From DATMNR01 sp963702765 (lineage in GTDB: Bacteria; Chloroflexota; Ktedonobacteria; Ktedonobacterales; Ktedonobacteraceae), in NCBI GenBank assembly GCA_963702765.1, contig CAVPEB010000047.1, forward strand, positions 1 through 64,000: a stretch of 64,000 nt of DNA, in the 5' to 3' direction. Shown one piece after another: positions 1-8,301 of the stretch. A program made the position numbers and the translations under genes. Positions within the stretch are counted from its first letter, which is position 1; each line of letters begins with the position of its first letter. The notes beneath the pieces are model-generated. The model was given only the letters and a program-made list of their open reading frames with translations. It made no database searches and was not told the origin of the DNA.

Positions 1-13
1 GAAGGAGGTCGCC

Positions 14-1182
14 TTGGATTTCTCGCTTACTGACGAACAGAAAATGATTCAGCAAACGGTACGGCAATTTGTGGAACGCGAACTGATGCCATTGGAAAAC
101 GATGTATTGCAGAATGAAGGTAAGTATCCTAATGGTGTTGAGCCAGCGGTGTACGACTCTCTCCAGAGGAAAGCTAAGGAAATGGGCTTCTGGGGCATCA
201 ATACTCCAGAGGAATATGGCGGCGCAAATCTGGGCGCTGTGATGAGCGCGCTGATATTCATGGAGCTGGGGAAAACGCTGGTGCCTTTTATGTTTGCGGG
301 TAGCGCAGATAATATCCTTTATCATGGCAATGAACGGCAGAAAGAGGAGTACCTCATCCCTACCATAGAAGGGGAGCGTAAGTCGTGTTTCGCGCTGACT
401 GAGCCGGGAGCAGGGTCTGATCCGTCAGCTATTCGCACGACGGCTGTCAAGGACGGTAACCACTGGGTAATCAATGGGCAGAAAGTTTTTATTACGGGTG
501 GCAATGAAGCTGATTTTACGATGGTTTTTGCCGTCACCGATCGTACAAAACCACCACAGAATGGCGGTGTGACGTGTTTCCTGGTGGATCGTGAGATGGG
601 TTGGACTTCGCGCCCGGTGCCGACGATGGGCGGGTGGTCTCCCGCGGAACTATTCTTCGAGAATGTGCGAGTGCCAGAAGATCATATTCTGGGAGAGGTC
701 GGAAAAGGCTTTTCACTAGGTATGCAGTGGATTGGGCAGGGACGATGGATGATTGCTTCGCGTTGCGTAGGCACTGCTGAACGCTTGTTACAGATGGCAG
801 TAGATTATTCTAAGGAGCGTGTGACTTTTGGGCAGCCTATCGCTGATCGGCAGGCGATTCAGTGGATGATTGCTGATTTGCTGTTGAGATCCAGGCGACG
901 AAGTGGCTGGCGATGCATGCCGCCTGGAAGGTTGACCAGGGGTTGGATAACCGTCACGAGGCCAGTATGGCGAAGCTGTATGGCTCAAATATGGCGAATC
1001 GAGTGGTTGATCGCGTGATGCAGATTCACGGTGGAATGGGTTATACGCGGGAGATGCCTATCGAGCGCTGGTACCGCGACCTGCGCGTGACGAGGATTTA
1101 CGAGGGGACAGACGAGATTCAGCATTTCATTATTGCGAGGGATTTGCTGAAGGGGTATGTGAAGATTGGCAGGTGGGAGTAG
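14..1182 (+). pseudogene. acyl-CoA dehydrogenase, split by a frameshift
   Basis: FAD-dependent acyl-CoA dehydrogenase, which introduces the alpha-beta double bond in an acyl-CoA. The N-terminal part opens with DFSLTDEQKMIQQTVRQF and carries the family signatures CFALTEPGAGSDPSA and FITGGNEADF. The C-terminal part, in another frame, has QIHGGMGYTREMPIERWYRD and IYEGTDEI, the latter with the likely catalytic Glu. The N-part reads to 1018; the C-part frame is good from about 886 (GAG ATC CAG), so one base is missing near 884-886. Joined, it is about 389 residues, normal for the family. The start is TTG at 14, five bases after AAGGAGG (2-8). A diverged fragment of a paralogue lies at 4549-4650. 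It may be a true pseudogene or a sequencing indel. Confidence 0.9.
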
Positions 1183-1316
1183 GGCTTGCTATTCGCCGAC
1201 CTTTCTCAATCCCTGGAAGTCGATTGCTAGGGGAATCCTGGAAAGGGCTGATGGGCAATTTTGTATGTCGCGCTCATCAGCGAAGGGGTTCCCCAAAGCG
1301 AATCACCAAATCATCG

Positions 1317-1351
1317 AAAGCCCCGACTTTCGTCAAAGGAGTCGGGGCTTT
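1317..1351. terminator. bidirectional intrinsic terminator
   Basis: The arm AAAGCCCCGAC (1317-1327) pairs with GTCGGGGCTTT (1341-1351) around a 13-base loop. A-rich and T-rich flanks make it work on both strands. It sits between the convergent acyl-CoA dehydrogenase and the secreted beta-propeller gene. Confidence 0.85.
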
Positions 1352-1369
1352 GCTTCTTCCCAAAGATCG

Positions 1370-2353
1370 CTAGAAGCTGACCTGAAGGATATTGACGCTC
1401 TGAGCTGCGTCTTTCCCAGTCCAGCTCAGGTAGGGCATGTACAGTGCAGGCCCATAGACCGAGGTCTGGGTTGTGGTGACCACGTTATGGAGGGTCTGAT
1501 CGCCCTCATAAATGCCCAGGTTGATATTTGTATCAGCGTCAATCCAGGCCACTCTGAGATCCGGATTTGCTGTGCCTGCCGTGAAGAGAGCTACGGGAAC
1601 CAAGCTGAATGTGGTGGTGGTGATTTTAGCTTTCAGAACGGTAGGGTTGGACGGATTATATTGTGCGAACGTAATATGCGACGCGACGGTCGTGTCCTCC
1701 CAGGCCACAAAGATGATACCATCGGACGCCTGGAGTGTCGGGCTGGTCCTGATGGCGATGTTGTAGGTGACCTTCGTGTTGAAAGTATGAGCATCGGTCG
1801 AGGAGATGATGTTCAAGCGCCCATCAGTTCCTCTCCAACTCAGGTAGAGACGACCATTAAACGTGATAATGGAAGGGGCATCGTTCGAGTACTCACTCAA
1901 AATCACTTTGTTGGCCAGGTGAGTGGGGTCGCCAGGCTTAAAGAAGGCCACATTAAGCCGATGATCTGTTCCCATCCAAGAAACGGCGAGGTTGCCATTA
2001 AAGATCGTCAGGCTCGGTCCAGCACCAACAAGTGTGGTATCGGTAAGCACTATGGCGGGGCTAAAGGTCTGGTTGGTCGGATTATAGGTTATCAGGTTTA
2101 AATTATGAGCCGCATTCCTGCCTGTCCAACCAATATAGGTAGTCGCGTTATAGGCGACCAGGGCAGGGGCAGCGTCCGCATATTGACTGGAAACGACGGC
2201 TGGATGCAGTGATGACGAGGAGCTGGCCATGGTTGTGCTCATTCCGACAAAGCCCAGGGCCAGCAAAGCCAACAACAGTGGCAAGGCTACTCTGCGTAGG
2301 AACCAGGCTCTTCCCTTTGCGGTTCCTTCTATCTCAGCACTATTGCTTAACAT
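1370..2353 (-). CDS. secreted six-bladed beta-propeller-like protein
   Basis: The 327-residue protein has a basic start, one hydrophobic signal/anchor segment (about residues 21-42, VALPLLLALLALGFVGMS) and then about six repeats of 40-45 residues. Each repeat has the pattern AP-S/A-L...(F)NG..Y(V)SW.GTD..LN, for example PSIITFNGRLYLSWRGTDGR and VSWMGTDHRLNVAFF. This is the look of a sialidase/BNR-like beta-propeller, but no catalytic Asp-box set is evident, so a binding or structural role outside the cell is more likely than an enzyme. The ATG follows AAGGAGG by about seven bases. It is monocistronic and ends at the shared terminator at 1317-1351. Confidence 0.75.
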   Translation of the reverse strand: MLSNSAEIEGTAKGRAWFLRRVALPLLLALLALGFVGMSTTMASSSSSLHPAVVSSQYADAAPALVAYNATTYIGWTGRNAAHNLNLITYNPTNQTFSPAIVLTDTTLVGAGPSLTIFNGNLAVSWMGTDHRLNVAFFKPGDPTHLANKVILSEYSNDAPSIITFNGRLYLSWRGTDGRLNIISSTDAHTFNTKVTYNIAIRTSPTLQASDGIIFVAWEDTTVASHITFAQYNPSNPTVLKAKITTTTFSLVPVALFTAGTANPDLRVAWIDADTNINLGIYEGDQTLHNVVTTTQTSVYGPALYMPYLSWTGKDAAQSVNILQVSF

Positions 2354-2917
2354 CGTAAACCTCCTTGTTTAAACTACTAGCAACAAAAGCCTTTTTATCC
2401 ATTTTAAGGGATATCATAATACGGCTTTTATGTGTCACAAATGATTAACGATCACATCACGAATATTTCGCAAGATTTTTCGCTGAAAAGCGCCTGTTTT
2501 GGGGTTTGGACGTTAAGATTGAACGAGGGGTGGGGTAAAACAGAAGGTTGGGTCCTTGTCCTGTTATAATTTCTAGCTAGTAGACTAGCAGTGACAATAT
2601 TCAGATTATATGGTATGGCTGTGCTTAAGGCAAGCTGAGCAAATGGGCTGTTGATTATTGCGCGGAGATAGTGTTTGCAATAGAATACAAGACAAGCATT
2701 GCTTATTGTGAGAGTGATCGATGGATGATAATGAGTTTTAACATAATAAGCGAGATATCAGAAAACCAGCGAGGGCCGATGAATTGGCAGTGCGCGCGAT
2801 ACATCGGCGCCTACGATCCCCCTTTTTATAAAGATAAAAGCCATCATCACAACGTACTTGAGGTTGTTAGCTGTATAATTAAGGGTATAGACCAGGCAGA
2901 GAATGTGAGGAATTGGC
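2354..2917. other. intergenic region with one interspersed palindromic repeat
   Basis: This is the divergent gap between the propeller gene and the small membrane protein. It holds a copy of the GGCCGAT..ATCGGC repeat at about 2774-2814, GGGCCGATGAATTGGC followed by GATACATCGGCGCCTAC. Nothing else coding can be supported. Confidence 0.5.
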
Positions 2918-3328
2918 ATGGCTGCGTCCAGACAATTTCATTATTACAGAAAGAGCGCACTTCTAGCATTGATGATTGGCTGTGCTATTGGCGATCTTCT
3001 CTTTGTCATTCCTATGATTATTGTCATGGGTAGCAATGGAACAACTTCTAGTAGCCTTTCTCTTACCGATAGTTTGTTGTATAGCCTGGCAGGATGGGGT
3101 ATTCTTATTCTTCTGGTTGAGGTGATTTCCATATTTGTTCGTGACTGGCGGGGCGCAATGACACTGCGTGTCGATGTGGGTATTGCATGGACGTATAGAG
3201 GCAGGCGTGCCCGCGCGAAGTACTGGCTTTTACCGTTGTATATAATTTTTCCGTATATCTTTCTACCAATTTATTTGATACGTACGTGGGTGGATCAAAG
3301 GCATGTTGCCCAGGTGTCAGGCAACTAG
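2918..3328 (+). CDS. small membrane protein (paralogue of the gene at 16475)
   Basis: A 136-residue membrane protein of unknown function. It has about three hydrophobic segments: residues 13-37, 52-74 and 102-121. It is clearly related to the protein encoded at 16475: both begin with (F/Y)HYYxKS, share YDWRGA(M/I)TLR or DWRGAMTLR after the second membrane segment, and share FPYI(F/M)LPIYL in the last one. The intact copy ends with a short charged tail (RTWVDQRHVAQ), which the other copy lost to an insertion sequence. Its stop overlaps by four bases the stop of the convergent CAP-domain gene. No known domain was recognised. Confidence 0.7.
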   Translation: MAASRQFHYYRKSALLALMIGCAIGDLLFVIPMIIVMGSNGTTSSSLSLTDSLLYSLAGWGILILLVEVISIFVRDWRGAMTLRVDVGIAWTYRGRRARAKYWLLPLYIIFPYIFLPIYLIRTWVDQRHVAQVSGN

Positions 3329-3888
3329 TTGGCGAAATCTTCTGTGAGCCATAGTGTATTGTTGCTATCGATATAGATGCTGATACCGATGCGATGGAAG
3401 TCTTTACTGAGCAGGTTGCGCCGGTGTCCGTCGTCCGGTGGCTTTTCGCCCATCATGCCTTTATGGATTGCTGTTACCATATTCGAGGCATCATCATTTG
3501 AAAAGACGGGGCTACCTTCTCCGATATTCTCCCCAACGGTCTGCCATTGCACTCCTTGCTGACTGATACGCGTTCCCAGGTCTGGCTCACCAGAGCATTG
3601 GTGCGCCAAACCGCACCCTTTCGCCATCACCAGATCATGCTGGTACGCACTCTTCTCAAGTCGAGGTTCCCAGGTCAGTGGAGGAAGATTATTGGCGGCG
3701 CGATCCTGGTTGATCTGCTTGAACAATTGTTGCGCGAGCTGCTGTTCTTCTTCGGTGCTCTGTGTCTGAGATCCAGTGTTCGTTAATCCGGGAGTGGCCT
3801 GGTTAATGGTAATCGTTGGTAGGCCTGTACATGCAGTAAGTAGTAGCAGGAGCGAAAGAGCAATAAAAGAGAAGTATCTTTTTCTCAT
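3325..3888 (-). CDS. CAP/SCP-domain lipoprotein
   Basis: A 187-residue CAP-superfamily protein (SCP/PR-1/allergen V5 fold) exported as a lipoprotein. The N-terminus has a signal with lipobox LLLTAC, predicting lipidation at Cys20, followed by a Thr/Gln/Glu-rich linker. The CAP core starts at FKQINQDRAANNLPPL, then HDLVMAKGCGLAHQC, GENIGEG and GHRRNLLSKDFHRIGI, which carry the His/Glu residues lining the CAP cavity. Bacterial members are secreted and mostly of unknown role, in binding or wall association. The gene converges on the membrane protein upstream with a four-base stop overlap. Confidence 0.88.
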   Translation of the reverse strand: MRKRYFSFIALSLLLLLTACTGLPTITINQATPGLTNTGSQTQSTEEEQQLAQQLFKQINQDRAANNLPPLTWEPRLEKSAYQHDLVMAKGCGLAHQCSGEPDLGTRISQQGVQWQTVGENIGEGSPVFSNDDASNMVTAIHKGMMGEKPPDDGHRRNLLSKDFHRIGISIYIDSNNTLWLTEDFAN

Positions 3889-4421
3889 TATGAATATCCA
3901 GTGATTATATCAGTTTAGTAGTTTACTGTATTCACGTTTTCTATTTATACGTGGGATGATGGGAAAGTTGATGTGATTAAGGGGCCAGGACAGCGCAAGC
4001 GCCTGAAACCAGCGAATGAGATTATTGGAAGTGGTCAGGACAGCGCAAGCGTTGTCACCATACAACGTGAGGGGGCAGCAGGACAGCGCAAGCGCCCCCG
4101 CCATTCCTCACCCAGCCCCAGGTACAATAATTCATTTGTAGAATGGAAAAACAAGAAAAAAAGACTGGAAAACACGAGACATGGAGCATGGCAATGTCCT
4201 GACAAAGGAAAATCTATGTTGCCTGTGTACAGAAAAGCCGGAACATTAGTTGTCAATCATTCCACATGCACCAGTTGGAAGCTGTATGCCTTTTACCTTC
4301 TTTGTCTTACCGGTGTGTTCATGCCTCCTGAGAGGAAAACGTATCAAACTAATTCTACAATGAATTAGTTGTGCCCATGTCCCACATACGGGTGACGCAT
4401 AACACCAATGACAAGACTACG
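3889..4421. repeat. intergenic region with three GACAGCGCAAGCG repeats
   Basis: The 16-mer CAGGACAGCGCAAGCG occurs at 3986-4001, 4036-4051 and 4079-4094, spaced 50 and 43 bases. A related CAGGACGGCGCAAGCG lies near 12761. The core GCGCAAGCGC is nearly palindromic. No convincing gene was found in the rest of the gap. Confidence 0.6.
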
Positions 4422-4549
4422 CATAGCTATACAATAGCGGTGGTTAGGAGTGTCGAGTTATGGGAAGGAGAATCCCAACGAGAACAGCAGTATCGTATCC
4501 CTCATTGATCGCTGATACCTCGATGCGCTTGCAACAACTGGTGAATGGC
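4422..4549 (+). pseudogene. duplicated hsdR 5' end (left copy)
   Basis: This matches 9423-9552, the promoter/start region and first 30 or so codons of the restriction gene, with about five substitutions and a 3-base gap. Examples are GTGTCGAGTTATGGGAAGG and CTCGATGCGCTTGCAACAAC. It breaks off after the codons for LVNG and joins a fragment of acyl-CoA dehydrogenase. It is a truncated, nonfunctional copy and forms a direct repeat with the true hsdR start, enclosing about 4.9 kb. Confidence 0.85.
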
Positions 4550-4650
4550 TGTTGCAAATAACGGTAGATGATTTTAAGGAGCGTGTGACTTTCGGGTAAC
4601 CTATCGCTGATCGCCAGGCAATTCAGTGGATGAGTGCTGATTATGCTATT
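4549..4650 (+). pseudogene. acyl-CoA dehydrogenase fragment
   Basis: Read in one frame this gives LLQITVDDFKERVTFG, a stop, then PIADRQAIQWMSADY. It corresponds to LLQMAVDYSKERVTFGQPIA of the gene at 14-1182 (bases about 785-882). The stop TAA at 4597-4599 replaces a Gln codon. DNA identity with the full gene is visibly lower than for the hsdR fragment next to it, so it derives from a diverged paralogue. The junction at about 4549 is a chimeric breakpoint. Confidence 0.8.
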
Positions 4651-4740
4651 TATGAATATAAATGAAACCAGTATGGTCGGCGAAGGGATTGCACCCTCCG
4701 CCGATTAGTGCGACACGTTCTGATAGTTTATGGTCACCAA

Positions 4741-5589
4741 TCATCTGGTTCCGGGCATGGGTGCGTCGAGGAACGACGCGACAACGGCCGCCAGTGTGGG
4801 AGACGAGAAGATGTTGTAGTGTGTCATGGAGGGCAGAATGGCCAGCCGGGCATTGGACATGCCTGACCCATCCCAACCTGCATCGACCTTGCCACCACCG
4901 AGTAGTTCGAAGAACGCCACGGCATGCGCGGTGCGGACACTGTCGGCGTCTCCCACAACAATGAGGGTGGGTGCCTTGATCGCGGCCACCTCATTGGACC
5001 AGTCATAATCCTGACGAAGTAGCTCGCCGAGCTTGGTGAGCAGCACAGGCCAATCCTCCGGCTTAGGCGCGATGCTGGCATAGAGTTGGTACATTGGGGT
5101 CTGCTTCATCTGTTCTGCGACCTGAGGACCCATCTGCCCCATTCCCGCGAGAACTTCTGGATACCAGCCATCTCTCTTGAAAGGGGTCGAGACGAGAACG
5201 AGCTTTCTCACCACTTCTGGGTACTGGATGGCGATCCTGAGGGCAACGCCACCACCCAGGGAGTAGCCCATGACATCGGCATCTTCGATCCCCAAATGCT
5301 TGATCAGAGCGGCGATGTCTCCGGCCATCAGCTCGAAGCTCAACGGGCGATCGATGTCGGCTGTGCGCCCGTGGGCTTGCAAATCGACGGCGACGACCTG
5401 TCGGTTCTGGGCGAGGGAGGGCAGCACTTCGCCGAACATCTCGATTGCGCCGACGCCGCCATGCAGCAGGATCAGCGGCTCTCCGGCGCCGTGGATCTCG
5501 TAATATAAGTTGAGGCCGTTCACGGAAGCGTAGCTACTTCTGGCGTCCTTGTTCGTTGCTTTTGAATTGACTTTATGCTCTGCCATCAT
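4741..5589 (-). CDS. alpha/beta-hydrolase
   Basis: A cytosolic alpha/beta-fold hydrolase of about 282 residues. It shows the HGG oxyanion turn (LILLHGGVGAIEMF), the nucleophile elbow GYSLGGG, an acid residue in VVGDADSV and the catalytic His in PSMTHYNIF, so the Ser-Asp-His triad is complete. The substrate is not predictable; the closest style is small-ester or C-C hydrolases near oxidoreductases. An open frame reaches 5622, but ATG at 5589 sits five bases after AAGGAG, so that start is preferred. It lies 14 bases behind the RibD-like reductase gene and is probably in one operon with it and the broken ArsR gene. Confidence 0.88.
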   Translation of the reverse strand: MMAEHKVNSKATNKDARSSYASVNGLNLYYEIHGAGEPLILLHGGVGAIEMFGEVLPSLAQNRQVVAVDLQAHGRTADIDRPLSFELMAGDIAALIKHLGIEDADVMGYSLGGGVALRIAIQYPEVVRKLVLVSTPFKRDGWYPEVLAGMGQMGPQVAEQMKQTPMYQLYASIAPKPEDWPVLLTKLGELLRQDYDWSNEVAAIKAPTLIVVGDADSVRTAHAVAFFELLGGGKVDAGWDGSGMSNARLAILPSMTHYNIFSSPTLAAVVASFLDAPMPGTR

Positions 5590-5603
5590 GATTTCTCCTT
5601 TGC

Positions 5604-6233
5604 TTAGCGTGGTCGGTAACAAATGCGCATAACCCCAGATTTGTACGTCTTTGCGCTTACCAACTCCAAGCTGACCTTATTCGTGAATACGCGTTTCCCA
5701 TTACCTATGGCAACTGGATGGACCATCAACACGTACTCATCAATTAAACCCAGCCGCACAAACGTTTGTGCAGTGCGAATGCCACCAGGCACTCCCAGGT
5801 CTTTGCCGGGCTGCTGCTTGATCTTTTTCACTGCTTCAACCAAATCATGATCACTCTTCACCACGAGTAGCTCTGTATACTCCCACTCAAGTTTTTCTTC
5901 CTGGCGCGAGATAATGAGAGGGTGTAATGTATTCACTGCCTGTGCAATGGCACGTTCGGCCTTTGAGGCCGAAGGGTTTTTCGCGACGTTTAACCAGTAT
6001 GGGATCATACCTGAAGCCGTCGGGTAGCCAATAAAACCACGATCAATGCCTTGAAAGAAAGCAACCATGTCATCGTTGAGTTCCTGATCTGGTGTCTGTG
6101 ACATCCAGTCCAACTCACTGTGCGGCCCGGCAAAGAAGCCATCAAAGGTCATCGTCATGTAGAGAAAGACTTTTCTCATGGTGTCCTGTACATTATTGTT
6201 CATATTGTCACCTGCTTTCTTGTTTTCTTTCAC
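5604..6233 (-). CDS. RibD C-terminal-domain / dihydrofolate-reductase-like protein
   Basis: This protein has the DHFR-like fold of the RibD C-terminal family. It starts with RKVFLYMTMTFDGFFAGP, the usual LYMSxSLDGFIA element. Later come HPLIISRQEEKL, GKDLGVPGGIRTAQTFVRLG (the NADPH-binding G-G-x-x region) and LIDEYVLMVHPVAIGNGKRVF. It is likely an NAD(P)H-dependent reductase of unknown substrate; such genes often sit beside ArsR regulators. The start could be GTG 6233, which overlaps the ArsR stop as GTGA, or ATG 6203 after CAGGTGA. The 14-base gap to the hydrolase gene argues for one operon. Confidence 0.85.
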   Translation of the reverse strand: MKENKKAGDNMNNNVQDTMRKVFLYMTMTFDGFFAGPHSELDWMSQTPDQELNDDMVAFFQGIDRGFIGYPTASGMIPYWLNVAKNPSASKAERAIAQAVNTLHPLIISRQEEKLEWEYTELLVVKSDHDLVEAVKKIKQQPGKDLGVPGGIRTAQTFVRLGLIDEYVLMVHPVAIGNGKRVFTNKVSLELVSAKTYKSGVMRICYRPR

Positions 6234-6538
6234 AAGCTGCTTTTTTCACGTTCGAGTACGATATCGAATACAGCAAAACGCTCTTCCCATCTCTGCTTTG
6301 TTAGAGTCACCCATGTTTCAAATTGAGACAGTGTTTGTGGATTGAGACGGTACACATGCTGTTGCGCGCGTTTTTCCATCTCCACTAAGTGTGCCTCACG
6401 CAAAACTTTGAGATGTTGTGAGATGGCTTGTGGGCTGACTGGAAAGTGCTCTTAGATGGCAGTGACAGGTAACTCGCCACCGTTGGCGAGGAGTTCTAAA
6501 ATGGCTCTTCTCGTCGGATCTGCAAGTGCAACAAACAT
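6230..6538 (-). pseudogene. ArsR-family regulator with an in-frame stop
   Basis: The minus strand gives a 102-codon frame starting ATG at 6538: MFVALADPTRRAILELLANG, then ELPVTAI, a TAA (6454-6452), and EHFPVSPQAISQHLKVLREA. This is a typical ArsR winged helix-turn-helix with its recognition helix right after the stop. The C-terminal helix TKQRWEERFAVFDIVL resembles regulators paired with small reductases or SRPBCC proteins. The stop stands where a Gln or Ala is usual (TAI-x-EHF), so it fits CAA to TAA. The gene's own stop overlaps GTG 6233 of the reductase. The reductase-hydrolase operon may therefore be derepressed. Confidence 0.8.
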
Positions 6539-6545
6539 GTCCATA

Positions 6546-6830
6546 ATAGTTATTATAAACCATTTGCTTAATTAAGTCAATACTTAAATATATTTAGATC
6601 GAGAGGCTTTTTCACAAATTGATGTTGCTTAAATATCTCATGCAAAGGGCGATGTAAAATAAACGACAAATTTACAGCCGTGACGAGGCCCCACCCAGCC
6701 CCAGGGCGGCCGCAAGGGCACGCCCCTACTATATACGAACATGTAGACACGCATCATATGTCGGATATTTTATCTCTGACAGTTTCAAGCACATTTAGGT
6801 TATCATAGTTGTATTTATATAAATAATTAT
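6546..6830. other. intergenic region with a GC-rich palindromic repeat
   Basis: It includes the repeat-type sequence GGGCGGCCGCAAGGGC followed by ACGCCCCTAC (6705-6730), the same family as the CCCTAC-ending palindromes elsewhere. Immediately after it, base composition changes abruptly to T/G-rich DNA. Confidence 0.5.
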
Positions 6831-7516
6831 GTCTTTTTTTTTGATTTGGTTTTTATCAGTTTGTATGTGTATCAGGTTAATTTGGTTTTGTTTGATGAGT
6901 GTATAATGTTTTTGCTCGTAATGTGTAGGTGTATAATTTCACTAATTTGTGATTTGTTAATCATCTAACTTAAATGTTATCTCTTTATAGTTTGTTTTCA
7001 TAGAAATAGAGTGTAGATGATAGGTATATTGTTTAATCAGAATATCTGTTACACAAGAAAAAGAAATTTGAGTAACTTGTATGTCAAAAATTGTTAAGAT
7101 CATTTGTAATGTTTATAATTACATTAAAACAGATTGTTAAATTAATTTCTTAATTTGATTTATATAGTATTTATTTGATAAATTGATAATTGTTGCGTAT
7201 ATTTTGATATGAGTGATATATAATAGATTTTTCTAGAGAGTTTCTTGTGATATTTTAGTGAATTTTTAATTTTGTTTTGTTTTTTTTAGTAATATATTTT
7301 GTAAAGTTTTTAATTATTTTTATGGTAATGGTTTGTTGGTTATTTTTGTTTTTGTTTTTTGTAGAAGAGTTTAAGTTTGTTAATAAATAAGAGAAATTTT
7401 GTTATATGAAAGAGAAGTACATTACATTGCTAATTTATTATTGGTATTTTGATATTGTTGTTTTAATAGCTATTTTTATTATCTGATGAGGATAAAACGG
7501 AAGGAGTATTAACAAT

Positions 7517-8007
7517 ATGAAGTGTTTCACTTATTTGTAAGTTGATGTTGTGGCTTAATGTTCTTAATGTCAGAAGGGAACTTGTACTAATTGGATCATA
7601 ATATCGATGGGGGAACCCTCTGATAGTACTGTTACGAAACTGGGTTCCGTGGAGAAATTGTATGTGTTAAACGTAGTACGGTTGCAGTGTGGGTATTTAC
7701 AGGTATTATCACTGTTTGCTCGGTTATTGGAGCTTTTGGGTCGATTTCTCAGGTCGGAGTAGCTGCTATTTTGTATATTTCGTTTGTATTAGTAGTTTCT
7801 TGGTGTCTGTTCTGGGGTTGGTCTTCTGTGTGGAACGGATTTAGGAATATTTTCGTAGGTTGGGGTTGTTTTGGCTTTTGGTTTTTTATTTTGATTATAG
7901 CGGTTATTATTATAGAGTTTCTAGTTAGTGTAGCTGTATTGATAGGTGTTTTTATTGGAATAAAGAAATATAATGAAGATAAGAGTGTTGTAGAGAACGG
8001 AAATTAA
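7517..8007 (+). pseudogene. zinc-ribbon/B-box-like membrane protein gene, C-to-T eroded
   Basis: ATG 7517 follows AAGGAG (7501-7506). Read through stops the start is MKCFTYL-stop-VDVVA-stop-CS-stop-CQKGTC. Restoring C gives MKCFTHPQVDAVAQCSQCQK, the usual start of bacterial proteins with a B-box-like CxxC zinc ribbon. The TAA stops are at 7538, 7556 and 7565. Near 7620-7625 the frame shifts. From GTG 7687 an open frame to 8007 encodes two or three membrane helices (VFTGIITVCSVIGAF, VGVAAILYISFVLVVSW, FFILIIAVIIIEFLVSVAV). Function unknown. At best only the membrane part could be translated. Confidence 0.65.
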
Positions 8008-8301
8008 ATGATTGCTGAGCTATATGGGACTTTTATACAGTAAATGTTAGGAACTTAAGGTGGTGGTACTGCGTAGAGCATCTTTAAGTACTTTGCTAAA
8101 CAGTATAGCAAATCTTAGGGGAAAATAGGTTTTAAGGTTTGGTTTTTCTTTTTAAGTTTGTTATGTTTGATAGTTCTTACATTATTTTATAGATATTTGT
8201 ATTTCGTTTTTTGTTGTCTTTTATGTATTTTTCATTAAGAGGTAAGTAAAAAAAAATTGTTAGTAATGTTCTTCTAGTTATTATATCTTGGAGGGTAGAT
8301 T
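8008..8301 (+). other. spacer between the two eroded genes
   Basis: T/G-rich spacer with no recognisable gene. A good ribosome-binding site (GGAGGG, 8290-8295) stands just before the next start at 8302. Confidence 0.4.

Noticed and set aside
1166..2101. A 311-codon plus-strand open frame opposite the beta-propeller gene
   Set aside because: It is antisense to a gene with a signal sequence, repeats and a good RBS; its protein has no domain-like features.
3986..4094. Possible CRISPR array
   Set aside because: Only three 16-base repeats with unequal spacing of 50 and 43, no cas genes, and the repeat occurs elsewhere singly.
3973..4368. A 131-codon frame across the GACAGCGCAAGCG repeats
   Set aside because: It is made mostly of repeat sequence and has no homology-like content or RBS.
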